A stretch of 64,000 nucleotides of DNA from an uncultured beta proteobacterium (GCA_903822435.1 CAIJPE010000039.1:1-64000); one strand, 5' to 3'. Shown: positions 47,567 through 57,515, numbered from the stretch's first letter. Program-made: numbers and translations. The notes: generated by a model not told the origin, from the letters alone.

Positions 47567-49015
47567 TCAGGCCGTTGCCGGTGCAGGCGGGGGTGTCGGT
47601 GTCGGTGTCGGGGGCCGGCGGCGGTGCCATTCGGTGTCGCGCTGGAAGGCGTCTGCAGCTTTCAGCAGAGGGCTTTCTGCAAACGGCCGGGCGACCAGCT
47701 GGAAGGCCAGCGGCAATCCCGCCTGCGAAAAGCCGGTCGGCACGCTGATGGCAGGCAGACCCAGATAGTTGATGCCGCGGGTCGCGTGGGTGACGCGGCC
47801 GATGGCCTGCATCACCGCCGCGGCGTCGCCCTCGGTCGTGGCGGCGAGGGTCGGCGTCGTCACGGGCAAGGTCGGCAGGTGCACCACATCGCACCGGGCC
47901 AGGCACTGGTCCACCCAGCCCTGCGTGATCCGCGTGCGCAAGGCCAGCGCCTCCGCGTAGCGCACGGCCGGGTAGGCAAAGCCGGGATCGATGCGCCGAA
48001 GCACCTGCTCGGCATAGTCCTGCGGACGCCCCACCACCCAGCGCCCATGCAGCGCCGCCGCTTCCACACCCATCACCAGCTGTGCCAGGGCGTTGACCAG
48101 TGCCATGTCCGGCACGGCTACCGCCACCAGCGTGGCGCCGCGGCCGGTCAGCACATCCAGGCTTCCTTGCAAGGCGGCCGCCACCTCGGGGTCCAGATCG
48201 TCACGGTAGTAGGCCTGGGGCACGCCGATGCGCATACCGCGAAGGTCGCCGTCCAGGCCGGCTTCATAGTCTTCAGCGCGGCGCTGGGTGCACAGGCCGT
48301 CTTGTGCATTGGGGTGCGCCATGAGCGTCAGCAGGCGGGCGCAGTCGCGGGCACTTTGGGCCATGGGGCCCGGGCAGTCGAGCGAAGCCGACAGGGGCCA
48401 CACGCCAGCCACGCTGACCCGGCGCCAGGTGGGCTTCAGCCCTGTGATCCCGCACATCGCGGCGGGGTGGCGTATCGAGCCGCCCGTGTCGGTGCCCAGC
48501 GAACCGAACACCAACCGGGCCGCGACCGCGATGCCCGAGCCGCTGGACGAACCGCCACAGGCATAGGCCGCGTTCCAGGGGTTGAGCCCGTGGCCGTAGT
48601 GTCCGTTGAAGCCGGTGGGGCTGAGCGCAAATTCGGCCATGTGCAGCGACCCCAGGTTGACCTGGCCGGCGGTGTCCAGTTGCTGCAGGGCCCATGCCGT
48701 GCGTGGTGCGATGTGCCCGCGCAGGATCAGCGAGCCCGCATGGCATTCTTGGCCCGCCACGCCGAACAGGTCTTTGTGCGCCAGTGGCACGCCATGCAAA
48801 GGGCCCGTTGTCTGGCCCGAACAGGCCTGCTGCTCGTCGAGGGCAGCGGCACGTGCGAGCGCCTGCTCGGCATCGATGCGGAACACGGCGTTGAGCTGCC
48901 GGCCGGTGGTCTGCAGCCGCTGCAGGGCCCAGACGGTGGCTTCTCGCGCGCTGAGCTGCCGGCTGGCGATTGCATCGGCGACGCCGACCAGATCGAGCGA
49001 TTCCAGGCCGTTCAT
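47567..49015 (-). CDS. Amidase-signature family hydrolase (AtzE-like)
   Basis: LAHKDLFGVAG; CGGSSSGSGIAVAARLVFGSLGTDTGGSIRHPAAMCGITGLKPT. Confidence 0.93.
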   Translation of the reverse strand: MNGLESLDLVGVADAIASRQLSAREATVWALQRLQTTGRQLNAVFRIDAEQALARAAALDEQQACSGQTTGPLHGVPLAHKDLFGVAGQECHAGSLILRGHIAPRTAWALQQLDTAGQVNLGSLHMAEFALSPTGFNGHYGHGLNPWNAAYACGGSSSGSGIAVAARLVFGSLGTDTGGSIRHPAAMCGITGLKPTWRRVSVAGVWPLSASLDCPGPMAQSARDCARLLTLMAHPNAQDGLCTQRRAEDYEAGLDGDLRGMRIGVPQAYYRDDLDPEVAAALQGSLDVLTGRGATLVAVAVPDMALVNALAQLVMGVEAAALHGRWVVGRPQDYAEQVLRRIDPGFAYPAVRYAEALALRTRITQGWVDQCLARCDVVHLPTLPVTTPTLAATTEGDAAAVMQAIGRVTHATRGINYLGLPAISVPTGFSQAGLPLAFQLVARPFAESPLLKAADAFQRDTEWHRRRPPTPTPTPPPAPATA

Positions 49016-49224
49016 CGCGCGCCGCCGGGCTCGGCATCGGCCGCCGCGTGCTGGTCGCACCAGGCGGCGAAGGCGGCCGCGTGGTCATCGGGCGTCAACT
49101 GCGTGGCCGCGTCGGCCACACGCTGCGCAGCCGCTGTGGCGGTGGCCATTGCGGCGGCCCTGCGGTCCGAGGGCCAGTCCAAGGGTTCGAGGTCCACCAG
49201 GGCCTGGGCTTGTGCGTGGGTCAT
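49012..49224 (-). CDS. Small protein preceding the amidase, possible AtzG/GatC-like partner
   Basis: 70 aa, 4-nt overlap with the amidase start; position and size resemble AtzG next to AtzE. Confidence 0.5.
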   Translation of the reverse strand: MTHAQAQALVDLEPLDWPSDRRAAAMATATAAAQRVADAATQLTPDDHAAAFAAWCDQHAAADAEPGGAR

Positions 49225-49240
49225 GGTCCTTCTCGGCGGC

Positions 49241-49942
49241 TCAATGAATGCCGAGGAAACGTTCCAGCACGTCTTGCCGGGCCTTCAGTTCGTCCGGGGT
49301 GCCTTCCCAGACCACGCGGCCCGTTTCGAAGATGCACACACGGTCGGCCACCGCGAGCGCGCTGTACAGGTTCTGCTCGACCAGCAGCACGCCCAGACCT
49401 TCTTGTCGCAACGTGCCCAGGATGGCCTCCACCGCTTCCACCATCACCGGGGCCAACCCTTCGGTGGGTTCGTCCATCAGCACGATGCGCGGCCCCGTCA
49501 TCAGGGCGCGGCCGATGGCCAGCATCTGGCGTTCACCGCCCGACAGCTGGTTGCCGCGGTGGCCTTGGCGTTCCGCCAGGCGCGGGAAGGCCTCGAAGAC
49601 ACGCCGCACACTCCATGCGCCGGTCCGACCGCGGTCCAGCATCTGCAGGTGTTCCAGCACCGTGAGCGAAGCGAACAGGCGCCGCCCCTGCGGCACGTAG
49701 CCGATGCGGCGGTTGGCGATGCGGTTGGGGCGCAGGCCGACCAGTTGGGTGTCGTCGAGCTTGATGCTGCCGGCCGTGACCCGGGGCGACCCCAGGCCCA
49801 TGACCGCCCGCACCAGCGAGGTCTTGCCCATGCCGTTGCGCCCCAGCAGCGCCACGATCTCTCCTTCGCGCACGCGCATCGACACCTCGTTGAGCACGCG
49901 CGCTTCGCCATAGGCCGCGCAGACCCCGGCGATCTCAAGCAT
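49241..49942 (-). CDS. Branched-chain amino acid-type ABC transporter ATP-binding protein (LivF-like)
   Basis: LLGRNGMGKTSLVRAVMGL; NQLSGGERQMLAIGRALMTGPRIVLMDEPTEGLAPVMVE. Confidence 0.95.
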   Translation of the reverse strand: MLEIAGVCAAYGEARVLNEVSMRVREGEIVALLGRNGMGKTSLVRAVMGLGSPRVTAGSIKLDDTQLVGLRPNRIANRRIGYVPQGRRLFASLTVLEHLQMLDRGRTGAWSVRRVFEAFPRLAERQGHRGNQLSGGERQMLAIGRALMTGPRIVLMDEPTEGLAPVMVEAVEAILGTLRQEGLGVLLVEQNLYSALAVADRVCIFETGRVVWEGTPDELKARQDVLERFLGIH

Positions 49943-50699
49943 GGCGCGGCCTTCCCAGGTAGATCGCCTGCACCTGTTCATTGCCGCGGATCTCGTCAGG
50001 GCGGCCTTCCAGCAGCACGGTGCCCTGCACCATGCAGACCACCCGGTCCACCAGGCCCAGGGCGAGGTCGATGTCGTGCTCGATGAGCACCAGCGCCAGG
50101 GTGCGCGGCAGGCCCCGGATCACCTCGGCCATCAGCACACGCTCTGCCGGCGAAAGGCCGGCCGCGGGCTCGTCCAGCAGCAGCAACCGCGGCTCACTGG
50201 TCAGTGACATGGCCAGTTCCAGTTGGCGCTGCTCGCCATACGAGATGTCCTTGACGGGCAAGTGGCGCTTGGCCAGCAACTGGCAGCGCGTGAGCGCGGA
50301 TTCCACCGTGTCGCGCTCGCTGCCTTGAGCACCGCCGTCGCGCCAGAAGGCGAAGCGGCTGCGCGCCGTGCCGCGTGCAGCCAGCAGCAGGTTGTCTTCC
50401 ACCGTCAGGCCGAAGAACAGGTTGGTGATCTGGAAGGTGCGGGCGATGCCGCGGTGGGCCCGCGCATCCGGCGTGGCGCGGGTGATGTCGGCGCCGTCGA
50501 ACAGCACGCTGCCGCTGGTGGCCGGCGTCAGTCCGGTGATCGCGTTGAACAGCGTGGTCTTGCCCGCGCCGTTGGGCCCGAGGATGGCCACGCGCTCGCC
50601 CGCCGCCAACTGCAGCGTGACGCCGTCGACGGCCTTCAGTGCGCCGAAGTGGATGCTGACGCCCTGCAGTTGCAGCAGCGGCGCGCCGGACGTGGACAT
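49935..50699 (-). CDS. ABC transporter ATP-binding protein (LivG-like)
   Basis: LGPNGAGKTTLFNAITGLTPATSGSVLFDG; ISYGEQRQLELAMSL; LDEPAAGLSPAE. Confidence 0.95.
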   Translation of the reverse strand: MSTSGAPLLQLQGVSIHFGALKAVDGVTLQLAAGERVAILGPNGAGKTTLFNAITGLTPATSGSVLFDGADITRATPDARAHRGIARTFQITNLFFGLTVEDNLLLAARGTARSRFAFWRDGGAQGSERDTVESALTRCQLLAKRHLPVKDISYGEQRQLELAMSLTSEPRLLLLDEPAAGLSPAERVLMAEVIRGLPRTLALVLIEHDIDLALGLVDRVVCMVQGTVLLEGRPDEIRGNEQVQAIYLGRPRHA

Positions 50700-50709
50700 C
50701 GGCAGGGGC

Positions 50710-51969
50710 TCAGGTCTTCTTGATGCCCTGGAAGGTGCGCGAATACGAGGGCTGCTTGAGGTACTCCTCGGGCTTGTAGGTCCAGAACTGCGACACGCCC
50801 GGGTAGGTCTCGATGGGCTTGTTCCAGTAGGTGCCGTCACCGCGCTTGACGACGTCGCGGATGAACGCGTCGTAGATCGGGTTGCCGTAGTCATCCAGGT
50901 GCACCGGCCGGCCCAGCGGCGAGCCGGTGAGGGTGGTCTTGCGCACGGCTTCCAGGAACTTGGGGCGGTCCTCGATGTTGCCGTTGATGCTCTTGATGGC
51001 CTCGGCCAGCCACATCGCGGCCGAGTAGTGCGAGAAGCCGTAGATCGACGGCAGCTTCTTGAACGCGGCCTCGTACTCGGCCACGAACTTCTTGGTGGCG
51101 GGCGCGTCGTTGCCTTCTGCGAAGTGGGCGGCGCTGATGATGCCTTCGGCCTCGGCGCCCAGCGTGCGGATCACCGACTGGTCGGTGGCGTTCTGCGCGC
51201 CCAGCAGCCTGATCTTTCCCTTCACGCCGAAGCTGGACCATTGCTGGATGAACCGGGTGGCGTCGGCGCCGGTCTCCATCGCGAACACCGCATCGGGCGC
51301 TGCCGACTGGATCTGGGCGATGTAGGGGCTGAAGTCCTGCGTGTTCAGCGGGTTCCAGTGCTGCGCGACGATGGTGCCACCGAGTTCGGTGAACACCTGC
51401 GAGAAGCCGCCGCACTGTTCGTGGCCGAAGGTGTAGTCCTGCGAGATGGTGACGATCTTGCGCAGCCCCAGCTTCTTGAAGGCGTAGTCGGCCAGCGGGC
51501 GCGACATCTGGCTGGCGGTGTAGCCGGCCACGCGGATGACGTTGGGGATGCGCTTGCGCTGAGTGAGGTCGTCCGCGGCGATGACGGGTATGAAGTACGG
51601 GATGCCGTTGGTCTTGGCGTATTCGGCCACGGCCAGGCCGGTGTTGGCCAACAGGTCGCCCACGAGGAAGTCGACCTTGGTCTGCTCGGTCAGCTTGCGC
51701 GCCTTCTGCAGCGCGATGTCGGGGTTGGAGCCGTCGTCCTCGATGACGATCTCGACGGCCCGGTTGCCGGCCTTGCGGCCGACCTGGTCCCAGTAAAGGT
51801 TGAAGCCCTCGGCGATCTCCTTGCCGCCCGAGGCGACGACGCCGGTCAGCGGCGTCAGCAGGCCGATCCTGATCGGCCCCGTGCCCTGTGCACGCACACC
51901 CGTGAAGGTGCCGAAGGTGGCCAGGCCGCCGAGCGCGGTGGAAGACTTGACGAAGGTTCTGCGGTCCAT
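50710..51969 (-). CDS. ABC transporter substrate-binding protein (LivK-like)
   Basis: MDRRTFVKSSTALGGLATF signal; GPIRIGLLTPLTGVVASGGKEIAEGFNLYWDQVG; LivK-like fold. Confidence 0.94.
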   Translation of the reverse strand: MDRRTFVKSSTALGGLATFGTFTGVRAQGTGPIRIGLLTPLTGVVASGGKEIAEGFNLYWDQVGRKAGNRAVEIVIEDDGSNPDIALQKARKLTEQTKVDFLVGDLLANTGLAVAEYAKTNGIPYFIPVIAADDLTQRKRIPNVIRVAGYTASQMSRPLADYAFKKLGLRKIVTISQDYTFGHEQCGGFSQVFTELGGTIVAQHWNPLNTQDFSPYIAQIQSAAPDAVFAMETGADATRFIQQWSSFGVKGKIRLLGAQNATDQSVIRTLGAEAEGIISAAHFAEGNDAPATKKFVAEYEAAFKKLPSIYGFSHYSAAMWLAEAIKSINGNIEDRPKFLEAVRKTTLTGSPLGRPVHLDDYGNPIYDAFIRDVVKRGDGTYWNKPIETYPGVSQFWTYKPEEYLKQPSYSRTFQGIKKT

Positions 51970-51993
51970 GGGGTTCTCCGGGGAGTGGTGTGA

Positions 51994-52929
51994 TCAGGGT
52001 GCGCCCGAACGGCGCTTGGCGAGGTGGGCGCGGAGCTTGCCGAGGATCCCCTCGGGGGCGAAGATCATCGTCAGCACGAAGAGGGCGCCGAGCACCATCG
52101 ACCAGCGCTCGGTGAAGGACGAGGCCACGTTTTCCAGCGTGACGATGACGGCGGCACCCACCCATCCGCCGAACAAGGTGCCCACGCCGCCGACGATGAC
52201 CATCAGCAGGCCCTTGACCGACTGGGCCAGGGCCACGTTGGCCGGGCTGACGAAGCTGTTGAACCAGGCGTAGAGCACGCCGGCCAAGCCCGCCATCAGG
52301 CCCGAGAAGAGGAACCCCAGCAACAGGTGCTGCGTGGTGTTGTAGCCCAGGCTGCGCATGCGGGTTTCGCTCTCGCGGATGCCCTTCAGCGCCAGGCCGA
52401 AGGGCGAACGCACGAAGCGCCACATCAGGCCCGAGGCGGCCAGGCCGACGGCCAGCACGAACCAATAGAAGACCGCGGGGTCGGCCAGCAGCATCGGGCG
52501 TGCGTTGCCCCGCAGGCCGTTTTCGCCGCCGGTGACCGATGTCCAGCGCTGGCACACCCCCCAGACGATCATGCCCAGCGCCAGCGTCAGCAGCAGGAAG
52601 TACACGCCGCTGGTGCGCACGGCCAGTGCCGCGAATACCGCGGCCACCGCCAGCGCCGCCAACAGGCCCAGCGGCAACGCCAGCCAGGGGTTCCCGCCAG
52701 CCGTGGTGACGAAGTACATGACGACGTAGGCGGCGCTGCCGAAGATGGCGCCGTGGCACAGCGGCGTTCGCCCGGTGTAGCCGGCCAGCAGGTCGACCGA
52801 CATGGCCAGCAGCGCGTAGATCAGGGTCAGCGTCGCAAGGCTGGTCGAATAGCCCGGCAGCACGGCCGGCACCAGGGCCAGGGCACCCACCACGGCAGCC
52901 GTGGCGATGACTCGGTGTCGCTGGTTCAT
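51994..52929 (-). CDS. ABC transporter permease (LivM-like)
   Basis: LIYALLAMSVDLLAGYTGRTPLCHGAIFGSAAY; LKGIRESETRMRSLGYNT. Confidence 0.94.
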   Translation of the reverse strand: MNQRHRVIATAAVVGALALVPAVLPGYSTSLATLTLIYALLAMSVDLLAGYTGRTPLCHGAIFGSAAYVVMYFVTTAGGNPWLALPLGLLAALAVAAVFAALAVRTSGVYFLLLTLALGMIVWGVCQRWTSVTGGENGLRGNARPMLLADPAVFYWFVLAVGLAASGLMWRFVRSPFGLALKGIRESETRMRSLGYNTTQHLLLGFLFSGLMAGLAGVLYAWFNSFVSPANVALAQSVKGLLMVIVGGVGTLFGGWVGAAVIVTLENVASSFTERWSMVLGALFVLTMIFAPEGILGKLRAHLAKRRSGAP

Positions 52930-52939
52930 GCCGGGGCCC

Positions 52940-53794
52940 TCATGTTGCACGCCCGAACAGACCGAGCGGACGGAATGCCAGCAACAAGGCCATCGGCCCG
53001 AAGATGACGAAGTAGCTGAGCTCCGGGAACCACACCTGCCCGAAGGTGGACAGCATCGCCACCGTCAGGCTTCCGATCGCGGCACCGCCCAGGCTTCCGC
53101 GCCCGCCGATGATGACCACCGCCAGGCTGTAGACCAGGATCTCGGAGTCGGCCGTGGGGTAGAGCGACAGGAAGGCGCCCCCCAGGGCGCCCGCGATGCC
53201 CGCCAGAGCCATGCCCAGCATGAATGTGGCGACGAAGACCATGCGGATGTTGATGCCCATGGCTTCGACCGTTTCCGCGTCATCGACGCCCGCGCGGATC
53301 AGCGCCCCCAGCCGCGTGCGGTTCATCAGGAGCCACAGCCCGACCAGCACCAGGACACCCACCGCCAGCACGAAGAGCCGATACCGCGGATAGAAGATGC
53401 CGAGGAAGCTCACCGCGCCGCGCAAACCCTCGGGCGTGGGCACGCTGAAGGTGTCGCCGCCGAAGAGCACCAGCGCCGCGTCGTTCAGCATCAGTGCCAG
53501 GCCCAGCGTCAGCAGAACCTGGCGCAATTCGTGGCCCTTGACGAAGCGCAGCAGGCCCTGCTCCACCAGGCCCAGGCCGGCCACCGCGACCACGGCGGCC
53601 AACAGCCCGAGCAGGAAGCTGCCGGAAGCCGTGGCTGCGGCATAGGCCACATACCCGCCCATCAGGTACATGGCGCCATGCGCCAGGTTGACGATGCGCA
53701 TCAGCCCGAAGATCAGGGTGAAGCCGCTGGCCACCAGGAACAGCAGGGCCGCGAAGGTCAGGCCGTTGAAGAACTGCAGCAGCACGAAGGACAT
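52940..53794 (-). CDS. ABC transporter permease (LivH-like)
   Basis: LLFLVASGFTLIFGLMRIVNLAHGAMYLMGGYVAY; GLMLND-type region; internal start Met at 53794. Confidence 0.94.
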   Translation of the reverse strand: MSFVLLQFFNGLTFAALLFLVASGFTLIFGLMRIVNLAHGAMYLMGGYVAYAAATASGSFLLGLLAAVVAVAGLGLVEQGLLRFVKGHELRQVLLTLGLALMLNDAALVLFGGDTFSVPTPEGLRGAVSFLGIFYPRYRLFVLAVGVLVLVGLWLLMNRTRLGALIRAGVDDAETVEAMGINIRMVFVATFMLGMALAGIAGALGGAFLSLYPTADSEILVYSLAVVIIGGRGSLGGAAIGSLTVAMLSTFGQVWFPELSYFVIFGPMALLLAFRPLGLFGRAT

Positions 53795-53899
53795 CGGATC
53801 AGGGCCGGGCAGGCGTGGACGGCGAAGCTCGCCCGGTGGACGCACGAAACGTGCCGATGCGGCCCCGCTCATGCCCATGGACCGCCATCCCCAAGGGGT

Positions 53900-54802
53900 T
53901 CACGCCTTCACGGCCTTCGACTGCTGGTACCAGTCCAGGATCTGTGCGCCGTTCCAGTGCAGCACGCCGATGTGCCGGTTGATGTGCTCGTAGACCTTTT
54001 CCAGGTAGCCGATGCGAAACGGCTGCCCGCTGATGTAGGGGTGGATGGCGATGGCCATGATCTTCGGCCGTCCCGGCACCCCCGGCTGGTCCTGCGCCTC
54101 CTGGTAGTAGCGGTCGAAGGTGTCGCAACACTTCTGTGTCCAGTAGCCCGCTTCGTGGTGCTGCACGATCATCATCGGGATGTCGTTGTTCTCCACCGTG
54201 TACGGAAGCGTCACCAGGGGCCCGTGCGCCGTTCGGATTTCGGTCGGCTCGTCGTCGTAAGGGTAGTCGCCGATGTACTTCACGCCGGCAGCGGCCAGCA
54301 GGTCGGGGGTCTCGTAGGTCTGGGTCAGGCCGGGCCCGAGCCAGCCCACGGGGCGCTTGCCGCAGAATTTCTCGAGCGTGTCCATCGAGCGCTCGATCAT
54401 GGCCTTCTGGTCGTCGACCTTGTGGATGGGCATCTGCTCGTAGGCATGCCCCATGAATTCCCAGCCGGCGTCCAGGCAGGCTTGCGCCACCCGGGGGTAG
54501 TCGACCGTGACGCGCGCGTTGATCGACAACGTGGGCTTGATGCCCAGCGCGTCGTAGAGCTTCTTGAAGCGCCAGAAGCCCACGCGCATGCCGTACTCAT
54601 GCCAGGCCCAGTTGGGCACGTCGGGCAGCAGGGGCACGCCCGTCGGGGCGGGCAACACCTGGCGCGCCATGGGCCGCGCGATGTCCCAGACCTCCAGGTT
54701 GACGATCGTCCAGACGATGACCTTGGCGTTGCCGGGCAGCTTCAGCGGCGGGCGGTCGACGATGGCGGAGAAGTCGGCGCGTTCGCGCGGCAGCAGCGTC
54801 AT
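53900..54802 (-). CDS. Polysaccharide deacetylase-family hydrolase (PuuE-like)
   Basis: RVGFWRFKKLYDALGIKPTLSINARVTVDYPRVAQACLDAGWEFMGHAYEQMP; AIHPYISGQPFRIGYLEKV. Confidence 0.9.
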   Translation of the reverse strand: MTLLPRERADFSAIVDRPPLKLPGNAKVIVWTIVNLEVWDIARPMARQVLPAPTGVPLLPDVPNWAWHEYGMRVGFWRFKKLYDALGIKPTLSINARVTVDYPRVAQACLDAGWEFMGHAYEQMPIHKVDDQKAMIERSMDTLEKFCGKRPVGWLGPGLTQTYETPDLLAAAGVKYIGDYPYDDEPTEIRTAHGPLVTLPYTVENNDIPMMIVQHHEAGYWTQKCCDTFDRYYQEAQDQPGVPGRPKIMAIAIHPYISGQPFRIGYLEKVYEHINRHIGVLHWNGAQILDWYQQSKAVKA

Positions 54803-54815
54803 GGGTGGGGCTTTC

Positions 54816-55544
54816 TCATTGCGGGTGTTCGGGTGGCGCGGCCACCGCCTTGGCCATCGGCGCGTAGCCTGCTTTCAAGATCTGTTCCAGGGTGCCGTAG
54901 AGAAACTGCGCACCCCGCTGCGACCAGTGCGCGGCAGTGTCGGCCTGGGCGGGAAGGCCCCAGGCACGGCCTTGCTGCTGCAGCGCTGCGACCACGCTGT
55001 CCACGGCCGCTGCCAGTTCGGGACGCGTCGTGTCACCGGCAAAGCCCAGGCTGTGCGACAGGTCGTTCGGGCCGATCAGGAAGCCATCCACGCTGCGGCA
55101 GGCCGCCAAAGCCGCCACCTGGGCGACCGCGGGTGCCGATTCAATCTGCGCCACGGCAAACACGCGTTCGCGCTGGCCGCGCGTCACGTACCGCACCACC
55201 TCGCCGATGGCATCGAGCTCGGCCACGGTCTCGGTGTGCGGCACCACGATGCCGTCGATGCCGCGGTCCAGGTAGCGCACCAGGATCTCGGGCTGCGCGG
55301 ATTCGCTGCGCAGGATCGCTGCCATGCCGTGGCTGTGCGCGCACCGCACGAGCGCCGTCACGCTTTCGATGTGTACCGCCGTGCGTTCGCAATCGATGAA
55401 GAGGCAGCGCGCGCCGGCCCGGGCCAGCAGGTCGACGACATCCAATGAAGCACCACCCGCGTTCACGGCCCACACCGCAGCGCCTTGGCCGAGCAGCGCC
55501 GCGAAGCGCGACGTGGCGGGGCGTTCCGTGGCCGTGAGGGACAT
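54816..55544 (-). CDS. HpcH/HpaI-family aldolase
   Basis: CLFIDCERTAVHIESVTALVRCAHSHGMAAILR; GIDGIVVPHTETVAE; GFLIGPNDLSHSLGF. Confidence 0.9.
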   Translation of the reverse strand: MSLTATERPATSRFAALLGQGAAVWAVNAGGASLDVVDLLARAGARCLFIDCERTAVHIESVTALVRCAHSHGMAAILRSESAQPEILVRYLDRGIDGIVVPHTETVAELDAIGEVVRYVTRGQRERVFAVAQIESAPAVAQVAALAACRSVDGFLIGPNDLSHSLGFAGDTTRPELAAAVDSVVAALQQQGRAWGLPAQADTAAHWSQRGAQFLYGTLEQILKAGYAPMAKAVAAPPEHPQ

Positions 55545-56182
55545 CAGCGGGCCTGCAATTCAGGCAGCGCCATGACCTCGCGTGCAGTCATCACGAAGCC
55601 GAAGGCGGTGCGGATGCACAGCAGTGCGGCATCGTGCAGGGCCGGATCGTCCATGGTATCGACGCAGTCGCTGGGCACGATCACGGCGTAGTCCATCGAG
55701 CACGCGGCGGTCACCGTGGACAGGATGCAGCTGTTGGTGTTGACACCCGTGACGATCAGGGTGTTGATGCCGTGCGCGCGCAGCAGCAGATCCAGGTCGG
55801 TGGCGACGAAGCAGTTGTAGCGCTTCTTGGTGTCCACCACCCAATCGCGATCGCGATCGCGCAGGCCCGGCATCACCTCGCCGCCGGGCATGCCGATGAG
55901 GTTGTGGCGCATGACGTTCTTGCGCGGATTGTTCGGATCTTCGGCGCGTGTGCGCCAGAAGGCGTTCAGGCGGATCTCGTCGGCATCACGGTACTGCGTG
56001 ATGCAATGGATGACCGGGATCGCCTGCGTGCGCGCCCAGTCGAAGAGCCCCCGGTTGGCAGCCACCACGCGCTGCGCGATCTCGGGCGTGGCCGGCATGG
56101 TGGCCACCGCCATGTCCAGGTGGCCGCGGTGCAGGTCGATGCCGACCACCGCGGCCCGCACCTTGTCGACGCCGAAGTTCAT
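55544..56182 (-). CDS. Isochorismatase-family cysteine hydrolase
   Basis: VVGIDLHRGHLD; VDTKKRYNCF; LIVTGVNTNSCILSTVTAACSMDYAVIVPSDCV. Confidence 0.92.
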   Translation of the reverse strand: MNFGVDKVRAAVVGIDLHRGHLDMAVATMPATPEIAQRVVAANRGLFDWARTQAIPVIHCITQYRDADEIRLNAFWRTRAEDPNNPRKNVMRHNLIGMPGGEVMPGLRDRDRDWVVDTKKRYNCFVATDLDLLLRAHGINTLIVTGVNTNSCILSTVTAACSMDYAVIVPSDCVDTMDDPALHDAALLCIRTAFGFVMTAREVMALPELQAR

Positions 56183-56204
56183 GGGTATCTGCCTTCCGTC
56201 GGGT

Positions 56205-57455
56205 TCAGATCAGGGGGTTGGCGGACGTCTTCAGCAGCGCGGCCTGATCGATGCCGAAGCGGTCGGCCAGCCAGTCGGACAGGATCTCCTGCCCGATGGT
56301 CGGGTTGTCGTGCTGGCAATGCTCGGCGCCGGTTTCTTCGGCATCCAGCAGGCGCAGCGTGCAGTCCACGCCCTTGGCCATGCCGTAGTCGTACACCTTC
56401 CTTGCCTGCGACACCGTCAGCACATCGTGCCCGCCATGCATCACCAGGTACGGGCAGCGCATGTGCTCCAGATGTCCTTCCAGGGTGAATGCGCGTGCCT
56501 TTTCCATGGCGCTCTTCATGCTGGGCCGGCCGAAGACCCATTTGATGTGGGTCGCCAGGCCGTGGTCTTCACCGGCGGTGCCCCACATATCAGTGATGGC
56601 GAAGACGGCACCGTGCGAGATGCACGCCGCCAGGCGGTGCTCATGGCAGCCGGCGCGGGCCGCGTAGTAGCCCCCCAGGCTGGAGCCGCAGACGGCGATG
56701 CGCCGGGCGTCGACGTCGTCCCGCGTCTCGAGATAGTCGATGCAGTAGCCGATCGGCACTTCCGTGTCGGGCCGGTTGACCAGGCCCTGCCGGCGCAGCG
56801 CCCCCCCTTGGCCCGGCCCGTCGATCATCAGCACCGATATGCCGCGCTGCAGGCAGCCGTGGGCCTGCATGAACCACATCTCGTCCTTGATCGAGTCCAG
56901 GCCGCCCATGCAGATCAGCACCGGCTGCCTGGGCACGGGGAAGGGCGCGCGCACGAAGTAGGCGGGCAGCGTGGCGCCGTTCTCGTAGGGGATTTCCAGC
57001 ACTTCGCCGGCCGGGCTGAGGTGGCGCAGGTAAGCGTGGCTGCACAGCTCCATCAGCGTGAAAGTGGCCAGGCGGCGCGGGTCTTCGGGTTGCAGGAAGA
57101 ACTCGGCCTGGCGGAAGTAGTCGGTGGCCCGCAGGTAGCAGTTCATCGCGGTGCGCACGTGGCCTGCCGCTTCCTCGGTCCGAGCCCTGGAGAAGTTGCG
57201 GTCAGCGATGCGCTTCCATTCGACGTGCCAGCTCTCTTCGCTGGTGGGGTCGATGCGCGAGGCCGCCTGGAAGACCTCGCTGACGGCGCCGCCGCCTTCC
57301 TGCGTTTCTCCCAGCCCGCGCCTGAACTGGTATGAGAACCACGGCGACTGGGGCCAGTGATGCCACCCGAACGGTTCGAAGTGAGCGGCCCGGTTCTCGG
57401 TGATGCGCTCGATCGCGTTGTCGTCGCCGGTGTCGACTGCTGAGTCTGGTGTCAT
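56205..57455 (-). CDS. Alpha/beta hydrolase (FrsA/2,6-dihydroxypseudooxynicotine hydrolase-like)
   Basis: VLICMGGLDSIKDEMWFMQAHGCLQRGISVLMIDGPGQGG; IAVCGSSLGGYYAARAG; YLVMHGGHDVLT. Confidence 0.88.
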   Translation of the reverse strand: MTPDSAVDTGDDNAIERITENRAAHFEPFGWHHWPQSPWFSYQFRRGLGETQEGGGAVSEVFQAASRIDPTSEESWHVEWKRIADRNFSRARTEEAAGHVRTAMNCYLRATDYFRQAEFFLQPEDPRRLATFTLMELCSHAYLRHLSPAGEVLEIPYENGATLPAYFVRAPFPVPRQPVLICMGGLDSIKDEMWFMQAHGCLQRGISVLMIDGPGQGGALRRQGLVNRPDTEVPIGYCIDYLETRDDVDARRIAVCGSSLGGYYAARAGCHEHRLAACISHGAVFAITDMWGTAGEDHGLATHIKWVFGRPSMKSAMEKARAFTLEGHLEHMRCPYLVMHGGHDVLTVSQARKVYDYGMAKGVDCTLRLLDAEETGAEHCQHDNPTIGQEILSDWLADRFGIDQAALLKTSANPLI

Positions 57456-57515
57456 GGCTGGGGTTGCGCAGGGCAGGCGGGGAAATGCCGCGATCCGGTT
57501 CGTTCCTCTCCGATC

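Noticed and set aside
47429-50086. 885-aa plus-strand ORF
   Set aside because: Antisense to the amidase and Liv ATPase genes.
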